Shown: piece by piece, positions 35,846 through 45,468 of the stretch
Numbering within the stretch: position 1 is the first letter of the stretch
Layout: each line of letters begins with the position of its first letter
Assembly: GCF_946998875.1 (NCBI RefSeq)
Contig: NZ_CAMQAY010000001.1
Span: 62,001 to 126,000, forward strand
Source: an uncultured Peptoniphilus sp.
GTDB taxonomy: Bacteria > Bacillota > Clostridia > Tissierellales > Peptoniphilaceae
Length of the DNA: 64,000 nucleotides
Reading direction: 5' to 3'
Made by a program: the position numbers and the translations under genes
Notes under the pieces: model-generated
Told to the model about the DNA's origin: nothing
Seen by the model: the letters and a program-made list of their open reading frames with translations, nothing else
Database searches by the model: none

Positions 35846-37368
35846 TGTTAGATCAAAATTTAAAAAATCAGGTTGCTGAATATTTTAAGCTTCTTGAAAG
35901 GGAAGTTGTAATTTCAGTAGACCTTGATGATACAGAAAATTCAAGGGACTTAAAAAAGTTCTTAGATGAGCTAGGGGGACTTTCTGACAAAATAAAAATA
36001 AAGGAGGGGGACCTAAAGTTTAAGCCAAGCTTTAGCCTTTCATCAGATAGTAGTAGTGGAATCAATTTCGCGGGCATACCCCTTGGACACGAGTTTGAGT
36101 CCTTCATACTTGCCATCCTACAAGTTGGGGGTCGCCCACCAAAGATTGATGACAAGACTAGGGAAAGAATTATGGCAATAGAGGATGAAATGAATTTCGA
36201 AACCATGGTCAGCCTATCTTGCCACAACTGCCCTGAAGTAGTTCAGTCCCTAAATATTATGGCAGTCCTAAATCCAAAGATCTCCCACACAATGGTTGAC
36301 GGGTCTGTCTTCACTGACTATGTTGAAGACCTTGGTGTACTTGCAGTGCCAACAACTTATGTAAATGGAGAAGTCTTTAACAGTGGAAAAATTTCCTTAA
36401 ATGAAATCTTAAATAAGATAAAGAAGGAAGAAGTTGACCTAAGGCTTGAAGAAAAACCTATTTATGACTGCCTGGTAATAGGTGGAGGCCCTGGTGGGGC
36501 GACAGCAGCCATCTATGCAGCGAGAAAGGGGATAAGGACTGCCCTTGTAGCCGAGGAATTTGGCGGTCAAGTAAAGGAAACTCTTGCCATAGAAAATATT
36601 ACGGGCATAGCCTACACAGAGGGGCCCAAGTATATGGAGGATGTCAAGGCACATCTTGACAAGTACAAGGTAGAAGTCATTGAAGGACTATCAGTTACAA
36701 GCATAGAGAGAGACGAGAAGTTAAAGATCCTAACAGATAAAGGAAATCTCTTCGCAAGGACTATTGTTATAGCTACAGGTGCTAAGTGGAGGCTCATTGG
36801 CATTCCTGGAGAAATTGAATTTAGGAACAAGGGCGTGGCCTACTGTACTCACTGTGATGGTCCCCTATTTAGGGGCAAGAAGGTTACAGTAATTGGTGGA
36901 GGAAACTCTGGCATAGAAGCAGCCATAGACCTTGCCAGCATAGCAAGAGAAGTCCTAGTCCTAGAATTTTTGCCTGAATTAAAGGCAGATAAGCTTCTCC
37001 AAGACAAGCTTAGGGAATTTAAAAATGTAAAAATAGTTACTAATGCAGAAACTCAAGCCCTAAGTGGGGAAAAGTTTCTTGAAAAAATCACCTACAAGGA
37101 CAGGGTCTCTGGACAAGTTATAGAAGAAGCCACTGACGGATGCTTTATCCAAGTTGGTCTTGTGCCAATGACTGAATGGCTTGACCTTGTTGAAAAGAAT
37201 CCTCGCGGCGAAATAATTGTAGATGAATTTGGAGCAACAAATGTTGAAGGAATTTATGGGGCAGGGGACTGCACTAACTCAGCCTTCAAACAAATTGTAA
37301 TTGCAGAGGGATCAGGTGCTACAGCAGCCCTTGGTGCCTACAATTATTTAATGACTAAGGGAAATTGA
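35845..37368 (+). CDS. ahpF: Alkyl hydroperoxide reductase flavoprotein subunit
   Basis: A 507-residue NADH-dependent disulfide reductase that recharges AhpC. The N-terminal double thioredoxin-fold domain has the redox pair SCHNCPE (Cys126, Cys129). The FAD domain begins VIGGGPGGATAA (near 212). The second redox pair is CTHCDG (Cys334, Cys337), followed by the NAD site VIGGGNSG and the C-terminal GIYGAGDCT. The start is ATG 35845, overlapping the ahpC stop; the open frame extends upstream into ahpC but this is not coding. Size and motif order are standard. Confidence 0.95.
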   Translation: MLDQNLKNQVAEYFKLLEREVVISVDLDDTENSRDLKKFLDELGGLSDKIKIKEGDLKFKPSFSLSSDSSSGINFAGIPLGHEFESFILAILQVGGRPPKIDDKTRERIMAIEDEMNFETMVSLSCHNCPEVVQSLNIMAVLNPKISHTMVDGSVFTDYVEDLGVLAVPTTYVNGEVFNSGKISLNEILNKIKKEEVDLRLEEKPIYDCLVIGGGPGGATAAIYAARKGIRTALVAEEFGGQVKETLAIENITGIAYTEGPKYMEDVKAHLDKYKVEVIEGLSVTSIERDEKLKILTDKGNLFARTIVIATGAKWRLIGIPGEIEFRNKGVAYCTHCDGPLFRGKKVTVIGGGNSGIEAAIDLASIAREVLVLEFLPELKADKLLQDKLREFKNVKIVTNAETQALSGEKFLEKITYKDRVSGQVIEEATDGCFIQVGLVPMTEWLDLVEKNPRGEIIVDEFGATNVEGIYGAGDCTNSAFKQIVIAEGSGATAALGAYNYLMTKGN

Positions 37369-37378
37369 AGTTTCTATT

Positions 37379-37413
37379 AAAAAGAAGTATGGGCGACCTA
37401 CTTCTTTTTTTCT
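37379..37413 (+). terminator. Terminator of ahpCF, twin of 35129-35158
   Basis: AAAGAAGTA and TACTTCTTT pair around a nine-base loop containing GG/CC, followed by a T-run. Confidence 0.88.
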
Positions 37414-37462
37414 TGTCTTGGATTTTTAAAGTCTATATTTTTCATAAAAAATTTTCTAAGAA

Positions 37463-37528
37463 TCTTTATATATAATAGAAAAAAATCTTATATAATAGAA
37501 AAAATATCTTATATATTAGAAAAAAATA
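37463..37528. repeat. AT-rich tandem repeat, three units of 21-23 bp
   Basis: The unit TCTTATATAATAGAAAAAA is repeated three times with small changes. It lies about 130-200 bp upstream of the S10 operon promoter, in very A/T-rich sequence. It may act as bent DNA or a distal UP-like element, or be neutral. The units contain TATAAT-like hexamers but no matching -35. Confidence 0.7.
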
Positions 37529-37659
37529 AAAAATATTTGTAAAAATTTTTGTCAAAGGAAATTTTTCTAGCAAAATTATTTATTTTTATATGGAAAAAAT
37601 TTGTCTAGGAGAAAAATAAAATTTTTCTAAAAAATTTTTAAAAAAATGTGTATTTTCCC

Positions 37660-37688
37660 TTTACAAGTGGCTTTATTTGTTATATAAT
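37660..37688 (+). promoter_or_regulatory. Strong sigma-A promoter of the S10-spc-alpha operon
   Basis: TTTACA (37660-37665) and TATAAT (37683-37688) are separated by exactly 17 bp, with A/T-rich sequence upstream that could act as an UP element. Transcription should begin near 37695, giving a leader of about 200 nt before rpsJ. Confidence 0.85.
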
Positions 37689-37694
37689 ACCAGA

Positions 37695-37892
37695 GCGTTT
37701 AAAAAAGAATGTTGCGATGAAGTCATAAGTTGCTTGAAACTTTGCCGAAAAAAAGGAGTTTCGAGGTAATTATGACGGAGAAGTCCAAGCTGGACTTGGG
37801 CGCGGGTTATTTTTTTCAGACGGACCCATTGATACACAAGGGTGCGTTTATCGATAACCCCATTCGCAAGTAAGGCTTTAGCGAATAGGAGG
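37695..37892 (+). promoter_or_regulatory. Structured 5' leader of the S10 operon
   Basis: The leader is markedly more GC-rich than its surroundings and folds into consecutive helices: GTCATAA/TTATGAC (37722-28/37770-76) enclosing CTTGAAACT/AGTTTCGAG (37733-41/37757-65); AAGTCCA/TGGACTT (37781-87/37791-97); GGGTTAT/ATAACCC (37804-10/37854-60) enclosing ACCC/GGGT; and ATTCGC/GCGAAT (37862-67/37881-86) right before the AGGAGG of rpsJ. S10 operons are autogenously controlled by L4 in several bacteria, so this is a candidate L4-responsive element. It also holds a 33-codon frame (37772-37873) whose start codon is inside the first helix. Confidence 0.65.
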
Positions 37893-37897
37893 TAAAT

Positions 37898-38215
37898 ATG
37901 TCTAACAAAGGCAAACAAAAAATCAGAATTAAACTTAAAGCTTATGATCACGAATTACTTGATAATTCAGCACTAAGAATTGTTGATGCTGCTAAAAAGA
38001 GCGGTGCAGAAGTTTCTGGACCAATTCCTCTTCCAACAGAAAAGGAAATCATCACAATTATAAGAGCTGTACACAAGTATAAGGATTCAAGAGAACAATT
38101 TGAGCAAAGAACTCACAAGCGTCTAATTGATATACTAAATCCTACACAAAAAACTGTAGATTCACTTATGAAGTTAAATCTACCAGCTGGTGTAGATATA
38201 GAAATTAAACTTTAA
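37898..38215 (+). CDS. rpsJ: 30S ribosomal protein S10
   Basis: First gene of the S10 operon, 105 residues (family about 102). It sits in the 30S head and, with NusB, also serves transcription antitermination. The family signature region around [16 protein letters not shown] (69-84) is intact. AGGAGG is 5 nt before the ATG and directly after a small hairpin, which may modulate access. The N-terminal MSNKGKQK extension is slightly longer than usual. Confidence 0.98.
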   Translation: MSNKGKQKIRIKLKAYDHELLDNSALRIVDAAKKSGAEVSGPIPLPTEKEIITIIRAVHKYKDSREQFEQRTHKRLIDILNPTQKTVDSLMKLNLPAGVDIEIKL

Positions 38216-38274
38216 AACTTTGCTTTATATGACTTCTAACTTAGAAGTCCGCTGTAAATATTAGGAGGTGCAAC

Positions 38275-38907
38275 ATGAAATATTTAGTAGGTAAAAAAAT
38301 TGGCATGACCCAAATTATCGATGAAGAGGGTATTGTCACTCCTGTCTCAGTTATTGAAGTAGAACCAAATGTTGTTGTGCAAAAGAAAACTATTGAAAGT
38401 GATGGCTATAATGCTATCCAAGTTGCAACACATGAAGTTAAGGAAAAGAAACTTAACAAACCTGAGAAGGGACATTTCGACAAGGCAGGCGTAGGATATA
38501 GAAAACATCTTTCTGAATTCAGAACTGATGAAGTTGAATCTTATAACCTTGGAGATGAAATAAAGGTAGATTTATTTGAAGTTGGAGAACACATTGATGT
38601 TGTTGGAACTTCAAAGGGTAAAGGAACTGCTGGTCTTATTAAACGTCACAACTTCGGTCGTGGTAGAGAAACTCACGGTTCTAAATTCCACAGAATGCCA
38701 GGTGGTATGGGTGCTGCTTCTTATCCAGGAAAAGTATTCAAGAACCACAGAATGGCTGGTAAAATGGGTAACGAAAGAGTTACTGTTCAAAACCTTGAAA
38801 TTGTTAGAATAGATACAGATAAAAATTTAATTTTAGTTAAGGGTGCTATTCCAGGACCTAAGAAGGGAACTGTTAGAATTAAAAGCACTACTAAAATGGC
38901 TAAATAA
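38275..38907 (+). CDS. rplC: 50S ribosomal protein L3
   Basis: 210 residues, normal length. The extended loop reaching the peptidyl-transferase centre includes [18 protein letters not shown] (from about 127). L3 nucleates 23S folding at the 3' end. TTAGGAGGTG precedes the ATG. The 59-bp gap after rpsJ contains the weak dyad GACTTCTAACTTAGAAGTC, too short a T-run for termination. Confidence 0.98.
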   Translation: MKYLVGKKIGMTQIIDEEGIVTPVSVIEVEPNVVVQKKTIESDGYNAIQVATHEVKEKKLNKPEKGHFDKAGVGYRKHLSEFRTDEVESYNLGDEIKVDLFEVGEHIDVVGTSKGKGTAGLIKRHNFGRGRETHGSKFHRMPGGMGAASYPGKVFKNHRMAGKMGNERVTVQNLEIVRIDTDKNLILVKGAIPGPKKGTVRIKSTTKMAK

Positions 38908-38924
38908 GATAGGGAGGTAAAGAA

Positions 38925-39548
38925 ATGCCTAAAATTCAAATGATTGACATTAAGGGAAATCCTGTTGAAGAAGTCGAACTAAATGAAGGGCTATTTGATG
39001 CTCCTGTAAGCACTCATGCTGTTTATTTAGTTGTTAAAAATATTTTGGCTAATAAAAGACAAGGTACTCACTCTGCTAAGACTCGTGCTGAAGTGCGTGG
39101 CGGCGGAAGAAAACCTTGGAGACAAAAGGGAACTGGTCGTGCAAGACAAGGTTCCATTAGATCACCTCAATGGAGAGGTGGCGGAGTTGTTTTCGCTAAG
39201 AAACCAAGAGATTACTCTTACACAACTCCTAAGAAAGCTAGAAGAGCTGCTCTTAGATCAGTTCTTACTACAAAATTACAAGATGGTGAAATAATCCTTG
39301 TTGACAAATTAACTATGGAAGAACCAAAGACAAAGATTTTCGCCAACATCTTAAAGGATATTAAGGCAGAAGGAAAGGCTCTTGTAGTTGTTAATGACGA
39401 CGAAAAAGATGTTCAAAGAGCTGCAAAAAATATCGCTGGTGTAAAGACATCAAGAGCTACTGATATTAATGTTTATGATTTATTGAAATACGATAACTTA
39501 ATTATCACTAAGGCTGCACTTGATGTTGTTGAGGAGGTTTTTAACTGA
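38925..39548 (+). CDS. rplD: 50S ribosomal protein L4
   Basis: 207 residues. It has the long basic loop that lines the exit tunnel, with [19 protein letters not shown] from about residue 58. In E. coli L4 represses its own operon by acting on the S10 leader, which is relevant to the structured leader at 37695-37892. GGGAGG precedes the ATG. The stop overlaps the rplW start by one base. Confidence 0.98.
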   Translation: MPKIQMIDIKGNPVEEVELNEGLFDAPVSTHAVYLVVKNILANKRQGTHSAKTRAEVRGGGRKPWRQKGTGRARQGSIRSPQWRGGGVVFAKKPRDYSYTTPKKARRAALRSVLTTKLQDGEIILVDKLTMEEPKTKIFANILKDIKAEGKALVVVNDDEKDVQRAAKNIAGVKTSRATDINVYDLLKYDNLIITKAALDVVEEVFN

Positions 39549-39835
39549 TGAATAAATTTGACATTATTAAAAGACCTTTAGTTACTGAACAAAGTATGGA
39601 CATGATGGCAGACAAGAAATACACTTTTGAAGTGCCAAAGGATGCCACTAAACCTGAAATCAGAGCAGCTGTTGAAGAAATCTTCGGCGTTAAGGTTGAA
39701 AAAGTATATACAATGAATATGCGTGGAAAATTAAAAAGACAAGGAGTTCATCAAGGAAGACGTCCTTCATGGAAAAAGGCTATAGTTAAACTTACTGATG
39801 ACTCAGAACCAATAGAATTTTTTGATTCTATTTGA
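39548..39835 (+). CDS. rplW: 50S ribosomal protein L23
   Basis: 95 residues, typical of bacteria. It lies at the tunnel exit and docks trigger factor and SRP. The family pattern [10 protein letters not shown] (8-17) and the basic tail [13 protein letters not shown] are present. It starts on the TGATG overlap with rplD, with GAGGAGG upstream inside rplD. Confidence 0.98.
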   Translation: MNKFDIIKRPLVTEQSMDMMADKKYTFEVPKDATKPEIRAAVEEIFGVKVEKVYTMNMRGKLKRQGVHQGRRPSWKKAIVKLTDDSEPIEFFDSI

Positions 39836-39853
39836 TAAGTAGGAGGTATTAAA

Positions 39854-40684
39854 ATGGCGATTAGAGGATTTAAACCTACAACTCCTGCCCGTAGAAAGAT
39901 GACTGTTGCTACATTTGAAGAGATTACAAAGACTACACCTGAAAAATCTCTTTTAGTTAGCATGAGCAAAACTGCCGGTAGAAATTCACAAGGTAGAATT
40001 ACTAGTAGACACAGAGGCGGCGGAGTTAAGAGAAAATATAGAATTATAGATTTAAAAAGAGATAAAGATAATATTCCTGCAAGAGTAAAAGCTATTGAAT
40101 ATGATCCATATAGAACTGCTTACATTGCACTTTTATCTTACGCTGATGGTGAAAAGAGATACATCCTTCAACCAAACGGACTTAAAGTTGGCGATGTAAT
40201 CGAATCTGGATCAGACGCAGATATTAAAGTTGGTAATGCACTAATGCTTGCTGACATTCCAGTTGGTACTACAGTTCACAACATCGAAATGACTCCTGGT
40301 AAGGGCGGTCAAATTGCAAGATCTGCTGGATCATCAGCTCAACTTATGGCAAAAGAAGGAAAATATGCTCAACTTAGACTTCCTTCAGGTGAATTTAGAT
40401 TACTAAATCAAAGATGTAAGGCAACTATTGGACAAGTTGGAAATATTTCTCATGAACTTATCACACTAGGTAAGGCAGGTAAGAGCAGATATCTTGGAAA
40501 TAGACCTCATGTTAGAGGATCTGCAATGAACCCTGTTGATCACCCTCATGGTGGTGGGGAAGGTAGAACTCCAGTAGGTAGACCTTCACCAATGACTCCT
40601 TGGGGCAAGAAAGCTCTAGGACTTAAGACTAGAAAGAAATCTAAAAAATCTGATATGTATATAGTAAGAAGAAGAACTAAGTAA
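39854..40684 (+). CDS. rplB: 50S ribosomal protein L2
   Basis: 276 residues, standard length. The C-terminal [18 protein letters not shown] holds the conserved histidine near the peptidyl-transferase centre, and an SH3-type plus OB-fold core precedes it. L2 is needed for subunit association. GTAGGAGG precedes the ATG, 18 bp after rplW. Confidence 0.98.
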   Translation: MAIRGFKPTTPARRKMTVATFEEITKTTPEKSLLVSMSKTAGRNSQGRITSRHRGGGVKRKYRIIDLKRDKDNIPARVKAIEYDPYRTAYIALLSYADGEKRYILQPNGLKVGDVIESGSDADIKVGNALMLADIPVGTTVHNIEMTPGKGGQIARSAGSSAQLMAKEGKYAQLRLPSGEFRLLNQRCKATIGQVGNISHELITLGKAGKSRYLGNRPHVRGSAMNPVDHPHGGGEGRTPVGRPSPMTPWGKKALGLKTRKKSKKSDMYIVRRRTK

Positions 40685-40696
40685 TCGGAGGGTATA

Positions 40697-40981
40697 ATGA
40701 GTAGATCAATAAAAAAAGGACCATTTGCTGATGAACACCTTCTAAAGAAGGTTGACGAGCTTAATGAAAAAAATGAAAAGAAAGTAATTAAAACTTGGTC
40801 TCGTCGCTCAACTATTTTCCCTGAATTTGTTTCACACACAATTGCTGTTCATGACGGCAGAAAACATGTGCCAGTATATATTACTGAAGACATGGTAGGA
40901 CATAAATTAGGTGAATTTGTTCCAACAAGAACATATAGAGGCCACGGTGGCAAGAGCGAAAAGAGCACAACAGTTAAATAA
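40697..40981 (+). CDS. rpsS: 30S ribosomal protein S19
   Basis: 94 residues (family about 92). Head protein contacting the A-site finger and S13. The signature [23 protein letters not shown] (54-76 region) is complete. CGGAGGGT precedes the ATG. Confidence 0.98.
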   Translation: MSRSIKKGPFADEHLLKKVDELNEKNEKKVIKTWSRRSTIFPEFVSHTIAVHDGRKHVPVYITEDMVGHKLGEFVPTRTYRGHGGKSEKSTTVK

Positions 40982-40992
40982 GGAGGGTTAAA

Positions 40993-41328
40993 ATGCAAGC
41001 ACAAGCAATTGCAAAATATGTAAGAATATCACCTCTTAAGGTGAATTATATTTGCGCTGAAATACGCGGCAAAAGCGTTGATGAGGCCCTCTCTATTTTA
41101 AAGTTTACTAATAAGAGGGGAGCTCATGAACTCTATAAGGTACTAAAATCAGCTGTAGCTAATGCTGAAAACAACCTTAATTTAGACAGAAGCGATCTTT
41201 ATGTGAAGAAAGCATACGCTAATGACGGACCTACTATGAAGAGATTTCGTCCTAAGGCTAAGGGTATGGCTTATCCAATCCTTAAAAGATCAAGTCACAT
41301 TGGCGTTGTAGTAGCAGAAAGAGAGTAA
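40993..41328 (+). CDS. rplV: 50S ribosomal protein L22
   Basis: 111 residues. It carries the beta-hairpin that reaches into the exit tunnel (about 80-100, [20 protein letters not shown]), the site where macrolide-resistance changes arise. This hairpin looks wild-type in layout. AGGAGGGT precedes the ATG. Confidence 0.98.
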   Translation: MQAQAIAKYVRISPLKVNYICAEIRGKSVDEALSILKFTNKRGAHELYKVLKSAVANAENNLNLDRSDLYVKKAYANDGPTMKRFRPKAKGMAYPILKRSSHIGVVVAERE

Positions 41329-41339
41329 GGAGGTAGAGA

Positions 41340-42104
41340 ATGGGCCAAAAAGTAAACCCACATGGACTTCGTGTTGGAGTAATCAAAGATTGGGATTCAA
41401 AATGGTATGCAGACAAGAAAAATTTTGCCGATCTTTTAGTTGAAGACAACAATATTAGAAAATATGTTAAGAAAAAACTCTATACTGCAGGTATTTCAAA
41501 AATTGAAATCGAAAGAGCTGCTAACAGAGTTAAAGTTTCAATTCACACAGCTAAACCAGGTATGGTAATTGGTCGTGGTGGCGCTGGAGTTGAAGAACTT
41601 AGAGCTGAAATTGAAAAGCTAACAAATAAATCTGTTGTAATAAATGTTGAAGAAATTAAAAACCAAGATTTAGACGCACAAATCGTTGCAGAAGCTATTG
41701 CTGAATCTCTTGAAAGAAGAGTTGCATTTAGACGTGCAATGAAACAAGCAATTCAAAGAACTATGCGTCAAGGAGCTCTTGGTATTAAGACTTCTGTATC
41801 AGGCCGTCTTGGTGGAGCTGATATGGCAAGAACTGAAGGTTATTCTGAAGGAACTATTCCTCTTCAAACATTAAGAGCTGATATCGACTACGGTTTCGCT
41901 GAAGCTGATACTACTTATGGTAAGCTTGGCGTTAAAGTTTGGCTTTATAAGGGCGAAGTTCTTCCTGAACTAAAAGAAGATTCAAGAAGAAAACCTAGAG
42001 ATAATAGAGACAATAGAGATAACAGAAATCGCAAGAGACGCGATAATAGAAACAATAATTTTAATAGAAATAATAGAAGAGACAATAAAAATAAAGAGTC
42101 TTAA
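41340..42104 (+). CDS. rpsC: 30S ribosomal protein S3 with Asn/Arg-rich C-terminal tail
   Basis: 254 residues, about 30-35 longer than the usual 218-220. The N-terminal part, the KH domain ([18 protein letters not shown], about 75-92) and the C-terminal domain are normal through [10 protein letters not shown]. The extra tail (about 215-254) is composed almost only of Arg, Asn, Asp and Lys, in RDNRDNR-type repeats. S3 lines the mRNA entry tunnel; such basic, disordered tails may add RNA contacts. GGAGG precedes the ATG. Confidence 0.97.
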   Translation: MGQKVNPHGLRVGVIKDWDSKWYADKKNFADLLVEDNNIRKYVKKKLYTAGISKIEIERAANRVKVSIHTAKPGMVIGRGGAGVEELRAEIEKLTNKSVVINVEEIKNQDLDAQIVAEAIAESLERRVAFRRAMKQAIQRTMRQGALGIKTSVSGRLGGADMARTEGYSEGTIPLQTLRADIDYGFAEADTTYGKLGVKVWLYKGEVLPELKEDSRRKPRDNRDNRDNRNRKRRDNRNNNFNRNNRRDNKNKES

Positions 42105-42121
42105 AGAAGGGAGGAATAGTC

Positions 42122-42553
42122 ATGTTGATGCCTAAGAGAGTAAAATATCGTAAAGTTCACAGAGGCAGAATGAAGGGCAAGGCTATGCGTGGTAATGAGC
42201 TTGCATACGGCGAATATGGTATAAAAGCTTTAGAACCTTGTTGGATAACTTCAAATCAAATAGAAGCAGCACGTCGTGCTATGACAAGATATATTCGTAG
42301 AGGTGGAAATATCTGGATTAAGATTTTCCCAGACAAACCTGTTACTGAAAAACCTGCTGAAACTCGTATGGGTTCCGGTAAAGGTGCTCCAGAGTATTGG
42401 GTTGCAGTAGTTAAGCCAGGAAGAATTTTATTTGAAATGGGCGGTGTTTCTGAAGATGTTGCAAGAGAAGCAATGAGACTTGCATCTATGAAACTCCCTG
42501 TGAGAACTAAATTCGTTATGAAAGATAAGGATGGTGACTCAAATGAAGGCTAA
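42122..42553 (+). CDS. rplP: 50S ribosomal protein L16
   Basis: 143 residues, standard. It starts [10 protein letters not shown] as in other Firmicutes and carries [19 protein letters not shown]. It helps position the A-site tRNA. GGGAGG precedes the ATG. The last 11 nt overlap rpmC. Confidence 0.98.
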   Translation: MLMPKRVKYRKVHRGRMKGKAMRGNELAYGEYGIKALEPCWITSNQIEAARRAMTRYIRRGGNIWIKIFPDKPVTEKPAETRMGSGKGAPEYWVAVVKPGRILFEMGGVSEDVAREAMRLASMKLPVRTKFVMKDKDGDSNEG

Positions 42554-42749
42554 TGAAATTCGCAAGATGTCAAGCGAAGATTTAAATAACAAAGTTATTG
42601 AACTTAAAAATGAACTTTTTAATTTGAGATTCAGATTGGCCACTGGTCAACTTGACAATCCATCAAGTATTAAAAGTGTTAAAAGAGATATAGCAAGAGT
42701 TAAAACGATCATTAGAGAACGTGAACTTGAAGTTGGAAAGGAGGCTTAA
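42543..42749 (+). CDS. rpmC: 50S ribosomal protein L29
   Basis: 68 residues, two-helix hairpin, with [17 protein letters not shown] (about 26-42). ATG 42543 gives the family start MKANEIRKM with a GGTGA site five bases ahead; the in-frame ATG at 42531 lies in that site and is rejected. It overlaps rplP. Confidence 0.97.
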   Translation: MKANEIRKMSSEDLNNKVIELKNELFNLRFRLATGQLDNPSSIKSVKRDIARVKTIIRERELEVGKEA

Positions 42750-42753
42750 TCTC

Positions 42754-43008
42754 ATGGAAAGAAATTCAAGAAAAACTATAACAGGAATTGTAGTAAGCGA
42801 TAAAATGGATAAGACTATTGTAGTTCAAACTGAAACTTTAAAAACTCATCCAATTTACAAAAAGAGATTTAAGAAGACTACTAAATTCAAGGCTCATGAT
42901 GAAAATAATGAATGTGGTATTGGTGATCGCGTAAAACTTATGGAAACTAGACCACTAAGTAAAGATAAAAGATGGAGACTTGTAGAAATTATTGAAAAGG
43001 CTCAATAA
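42754..43008 (+). CDS. rpsQ: 30S ribosomal protein S17
   Basis: 84 residues, an OB-fold early assembly protein binding 16S helix 11. Start at ATG 42754 (MERNSRKT), preceded by AAAGGAGG. An upstream GTG in the same frame would add 11 residues overlapping rpmC and is not supported. The signature [20 protein letters not shown] is complete. Confidence 0.97.
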   Translation: MERNSRKTITGIVVSDKMDKTIVVQTETLKTHPIYKKRFKKTTKFKAHDENNECGIGDRVKLMETRPLSKDKRWRLVEIIEKAQ

Positions 43009-43031
43009 TTTTAACTTGAAAGGAGAATAAC

Positions 43032-43400
43032 ATGATTCAACAAGAAACAAGATTGCGTGTTGCTGACAATTCAGGTGCAAGAGAACTATCTGTAATTAAA
43101 GTCCTTGGTGGAACTAATAGAAAGACAGCTTCTATCGGAGATATTGTAGTGTGTTCTGTAAAGAATGCAACACCCGGTGGCGTTGTCAAAAAAGGCGCTG
43201 TTGTAAAAGCAGTTATTGTTAGAACAAACAAGGGTATCAGCAGAAAAGACGGATCTTACATTAGCTTCGATGATAATGCTGCTGTTGTAATTAAAGATGA
43301 TAGAAGCCCTGTTGGCACTCGTATTTTTGGACCTGTAACTAGAGAACTAAGAGCTGGAAACTTTATGAAGATTATTTCTCTAGCTCCGGAAGTACTATAA
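43032..43400 (+). CDS. rplN: 50S ribosomal protein L14
   Basis: 122 residues, exactly the family length. It starts [19 protein letters not shown] and lies at the subunit interface, where it contacts 16S helix 14. AAAGGAG precedes the ATG. In E. coli this gene starts the spc operon; no internal promoter is evident here, so the genes are read as one super-operon. Confidence 0.98.
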   Translation: MIQQETRLRVADNSGARELSVIKVLGGTNRKTASIGDIVVCSVKNATPGGVVKKGAVVKAVIVRTNKGISRKDGSYISFDDNAAVVIKDDRSPVGTRIFGPVTRELRAGNFMKIISLAPEVL

Positions 43401-43414
43401 TTTGGAGGTGTAAT

Positions 43415-43723
43415 ATGAAAATTAAAAAAGATGACATCGTAAAAGTTATAGCCGGAAAAGATAAAGGCAAAACTGGTAAAGTCCTAAGAACAATTCCTAA
43501 AAAAGATTTAGTAGTTGTTGAAAAGGTAAATATTGTTACTAAACACATTAAACCTAGAGGACCTCAAAACCCAGGTGGAATAGAAAAAATGGAAGCTCCA
43601 ATTCACGTATCTAATGTTATGTACTTTGACAGTGCATCAGGAAAGGCTACAAGAATTGGTTATAAATTTGAAGACGGAAAAAAAGTTAGATATGCAAAGT
43701 CTAGCGGAAAGAACATTAAATAG
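43415..43723 (+). CDS. rplX: 50S ribosomal protein L24
   Basis: 102 residues with an N-terminal KOW motif ([20 protein letters not shown], 6-25). It is an assembly initiator near the tunnel exit. GGAGGTG precedes the ATG. Confidence 0.98.
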   Translation: MKIKKDDIVKVIAGKDKGKTGKVLRTIPKKDLVVVEKVNIVTKHIKPRGPQNPGGIEKMEAPIHVSNVMYFDSASGKATRIGYKFEDGKKVRYAKSSGKNIK

Positions 43724-43734
43724 GGGGTAGAATA

Positions 43735-44280
43735 ATGACTTCAAGATTACAAGAAAAATATAAGACAGAAGTTGTGGGCCACCTAATGGAACGTTTCAAC
43801 TATAGAAATGTTATGGAAGTACCGAAACTTGAAAAAATCACTATTAACATTGGTCTTGGTGAAGCTAAGGATAACCACAAGGCTCTTGAATCAGCAGTAG
43901 AAGAACTTACTACTATAGCTGGTCAAAAGGCTGTTGTTACTAAAGCAAGAAAATCAATTGCCAACTTTAAACTTCGTGCAGGACAAAATGTTGGTGTTAA
44001 AGTTACTCTAAGAGGTCAAAGAATGTATGAATTCTTAGATAAATTAGTGAATGTTGCTCTTCCAAGAGTAAGAGACTTTAGAGGTGTTAAACCTACTGCT
44101 TTTGATGGTAGAGGAAACTATGCCCTTGGTCTTAAAGAACAACTTATCTTCCCTGAAATTGAATATGATAAGGTTGACGCTATTAGAGGAATGGACATCA
44201 TTATTGTAACTACTGCTAATACTGATGAAGAAGCTAAAGAATTCCTAGATAAAATGGGAATGCCTTTTGCTAAGGCTTAA
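43735..44280 (+). CDS. rplE: 50S ribosomal protein L5
   Basis: 181 residues, standard. It contacts 5S rRNA and the P-site tRNA. The RNA-binding segments [10 protein letters not shown] (about 40-49) and [18 protein letters not shown] are present. GGGGGTAG precedes the ATG. Confidence 0.98.
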   Translation: MTSRLQEKYKTEVVGHLMERFNYRNVMEVPKLEKITINIGLGEAKDNHKALESAVEELTTIAGQKAVVTKARKSIANFKLRAGQNVGVKVTLRGQRMYEFLDKLVNVALPRVRDFRGVKPTAFDGRGNYALGLKEQLIFPEIEYDKVDAIRGMDIIIVTTANTDEEAKEFLDKMGMPFAKA

Positions 44281-44291
44281 GGAGGTACATT

Positions 44292-44477
44292 GTGGCAAAA
44301 AAATCAATGATTGCAAAACAAAAGAGGAAACAAAAGTATTCTTCTCGTGAATATACTAGATGTAAAATTTGTGGAAGACCACATTCTGTTTTACAAAAAT
44401 ACGGAATATGTAGAATATGCTTTAGAGAACTTGCGTACAAGGGACAAATTCCTGGCGTAAGAAAAGCTAGCTGGTAA
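44292..44477 (+). CDS. rpsN: 30S ribosomal protein S14, zinc-binding short form
   Basis: 61 residues with GTG start and AGGAGG upstream. It is the zinc (type Z) form with Cys24-x2-Cys27 and Cys40-x2-Cys43. It sits in the 30S head. The position between rplE and rpsH is the classical one. A second zinc-free S14 is often kept elsewhere under zuin-type zinc control in Firmicutes; none is in the window. Confidence 0.98.
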   Translation: MAKKSMIAKQKRKQKYSSREYTRCKICGRPHSVLQKYGICRICFRELAYKGQIPGVRKASW

Positions 44478-44506
44478 AAGCCTTAGATGAAAGGAGGCAA
44501 ACTGAT

Positions 44507-44902
44507 ATGATGACAGACCCAATTGCAGATATGCTATCAAGAATTAGAAATGCAAATAATGCAAGACACAAATCTGTTGATATTCCTTGCTCAAAAATCA
44601 AAAAAGAAATTGCTCAAATTCTTCTTGATGAGGGCTATATTAAAGGATATGATGTTGTTGAAGACGACAAACAAGGAATGATCAAGATTGATCTTAAATA
44701 TTCTCTTGACGGAGAAAAAGTTATCTCTGGATTAAAGAGAATATCTAAACCGGGACTTAGAGTTTATGTTAAGTGCGAAGATGTTCCTAAAGTTCTTGGA
44801 GGACTAGGAATTGCAATTATCTCTACATCTAAGGGAATAATTACAGATAAAAAAGCAAGACAAGATAAAGTTGGCGGAGAGGTAATCTGCTACGTTTGGT
44901 AA
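44507..44902 (+). CDS. rpsH: 30S ribosomal protein S8
   Basis: 131 residues, standard. Central 16S assembly protein that in E. coli also represses the spc operon. The C-terminal signature [27 protein letters not shown] region is intact. AAAGGAGG precedes the first ATG; a second ATG follows at once. Confidence 0.98.
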   Translation: MMTDPIADMLSRIRNANNARHKSVDIPCSKIKKEIAQILLDEGYIKGYDVVEDDKQGMIKIDLKYSLDGEKVISGLKRISKPGLRVYVKCEDVPKVLGGLGIAIISTSKGIITDKKARQDKVGGEVICYVW

Positions 44903-44916
44903 TTTGGAGGTGAAAA

Positions 44917-45453
44917 ATGTCAAGAATTGGCAAAAAACCTATTGAAATCCCAAAGGGCGTTGATGTTAAAATTGACGGTCAAACAGTTACTGTTAAGGGA
45001 CCAAAGGGTGAACTAACACAATCTTTCGATAAAGATTTAAAAATAGAATTAAATGACGGAGTTCTCACTGTAGAAAGACCAAATGAAATTAAAAAAATTA
45101 AGGCACTTCACGGTTTAACTAGAACTCTAATCTACAATATGATAATTGGCGTTACAGAAGGTTATTCAAAATCTCTTGAAATAATCGGAACTGGATACAG
45201 AGCTGCTAAGAAGGGAAAAATTCTTTCTCTTAACTTAGGCTTCTCACATCCTCTTGATCTTGAAGATCCTGAAGGTATTGAAGTAGAAGTTCCTGCTCCA
45301 AACTCAATTATCGTAAAGGGCAATGACAAACAACAAGTTGGCGCTTATGCTGCTTTCATTAGAAGCTTCAGAGAACCTGAACCATATAAGGGTAAAGGTA
45401 TCAGATACACTGATGAACATGTAAGGCGTAAAGTTGGTAAGACTGGTAAGTAA
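44917..45453 (+). CDS. rplF: 50S ribosomal protein L6
   Basis: 178 residues with two similar alpha/beta domains (about 1-82 and 83-178). The C-terminal signature [19 protein letters not shown] is complete. It lies near the GTPase centre. GGAGGTG precedes the ATG. Confidence 0.98.
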   Translation: MSRIGKKPIEIPKGVDVKIDGQTVTVKGPKGELTQSFDKDLKIELNDGVLTVERPNEIKKIKALHGLTRTLIYNMIIGVTEGYSKSLEIIGTGYRAAKKGKILSLNLGFSHPLDLEDPEGIEVEVPAPNSIIVKGNDKQQVGAYAAFIRSFREPEPYKGKGIRYTDEHVRRKVGKTGK

Positions 45454-45468
45454 GGGAGGAGAATTTAA

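Noticed and set aside
37673..37951. A 92-codon minus-strand frame across the S10 leader
   Set aside because: It is antisense to the promoter, the structured leader and rpsJ, and has no ribosome site or family features.
39031..39294. A second plus-strand frame inside rplD
   Set aside because: Out of frame within a highly conserved ribosomal gene; no independent evidence.
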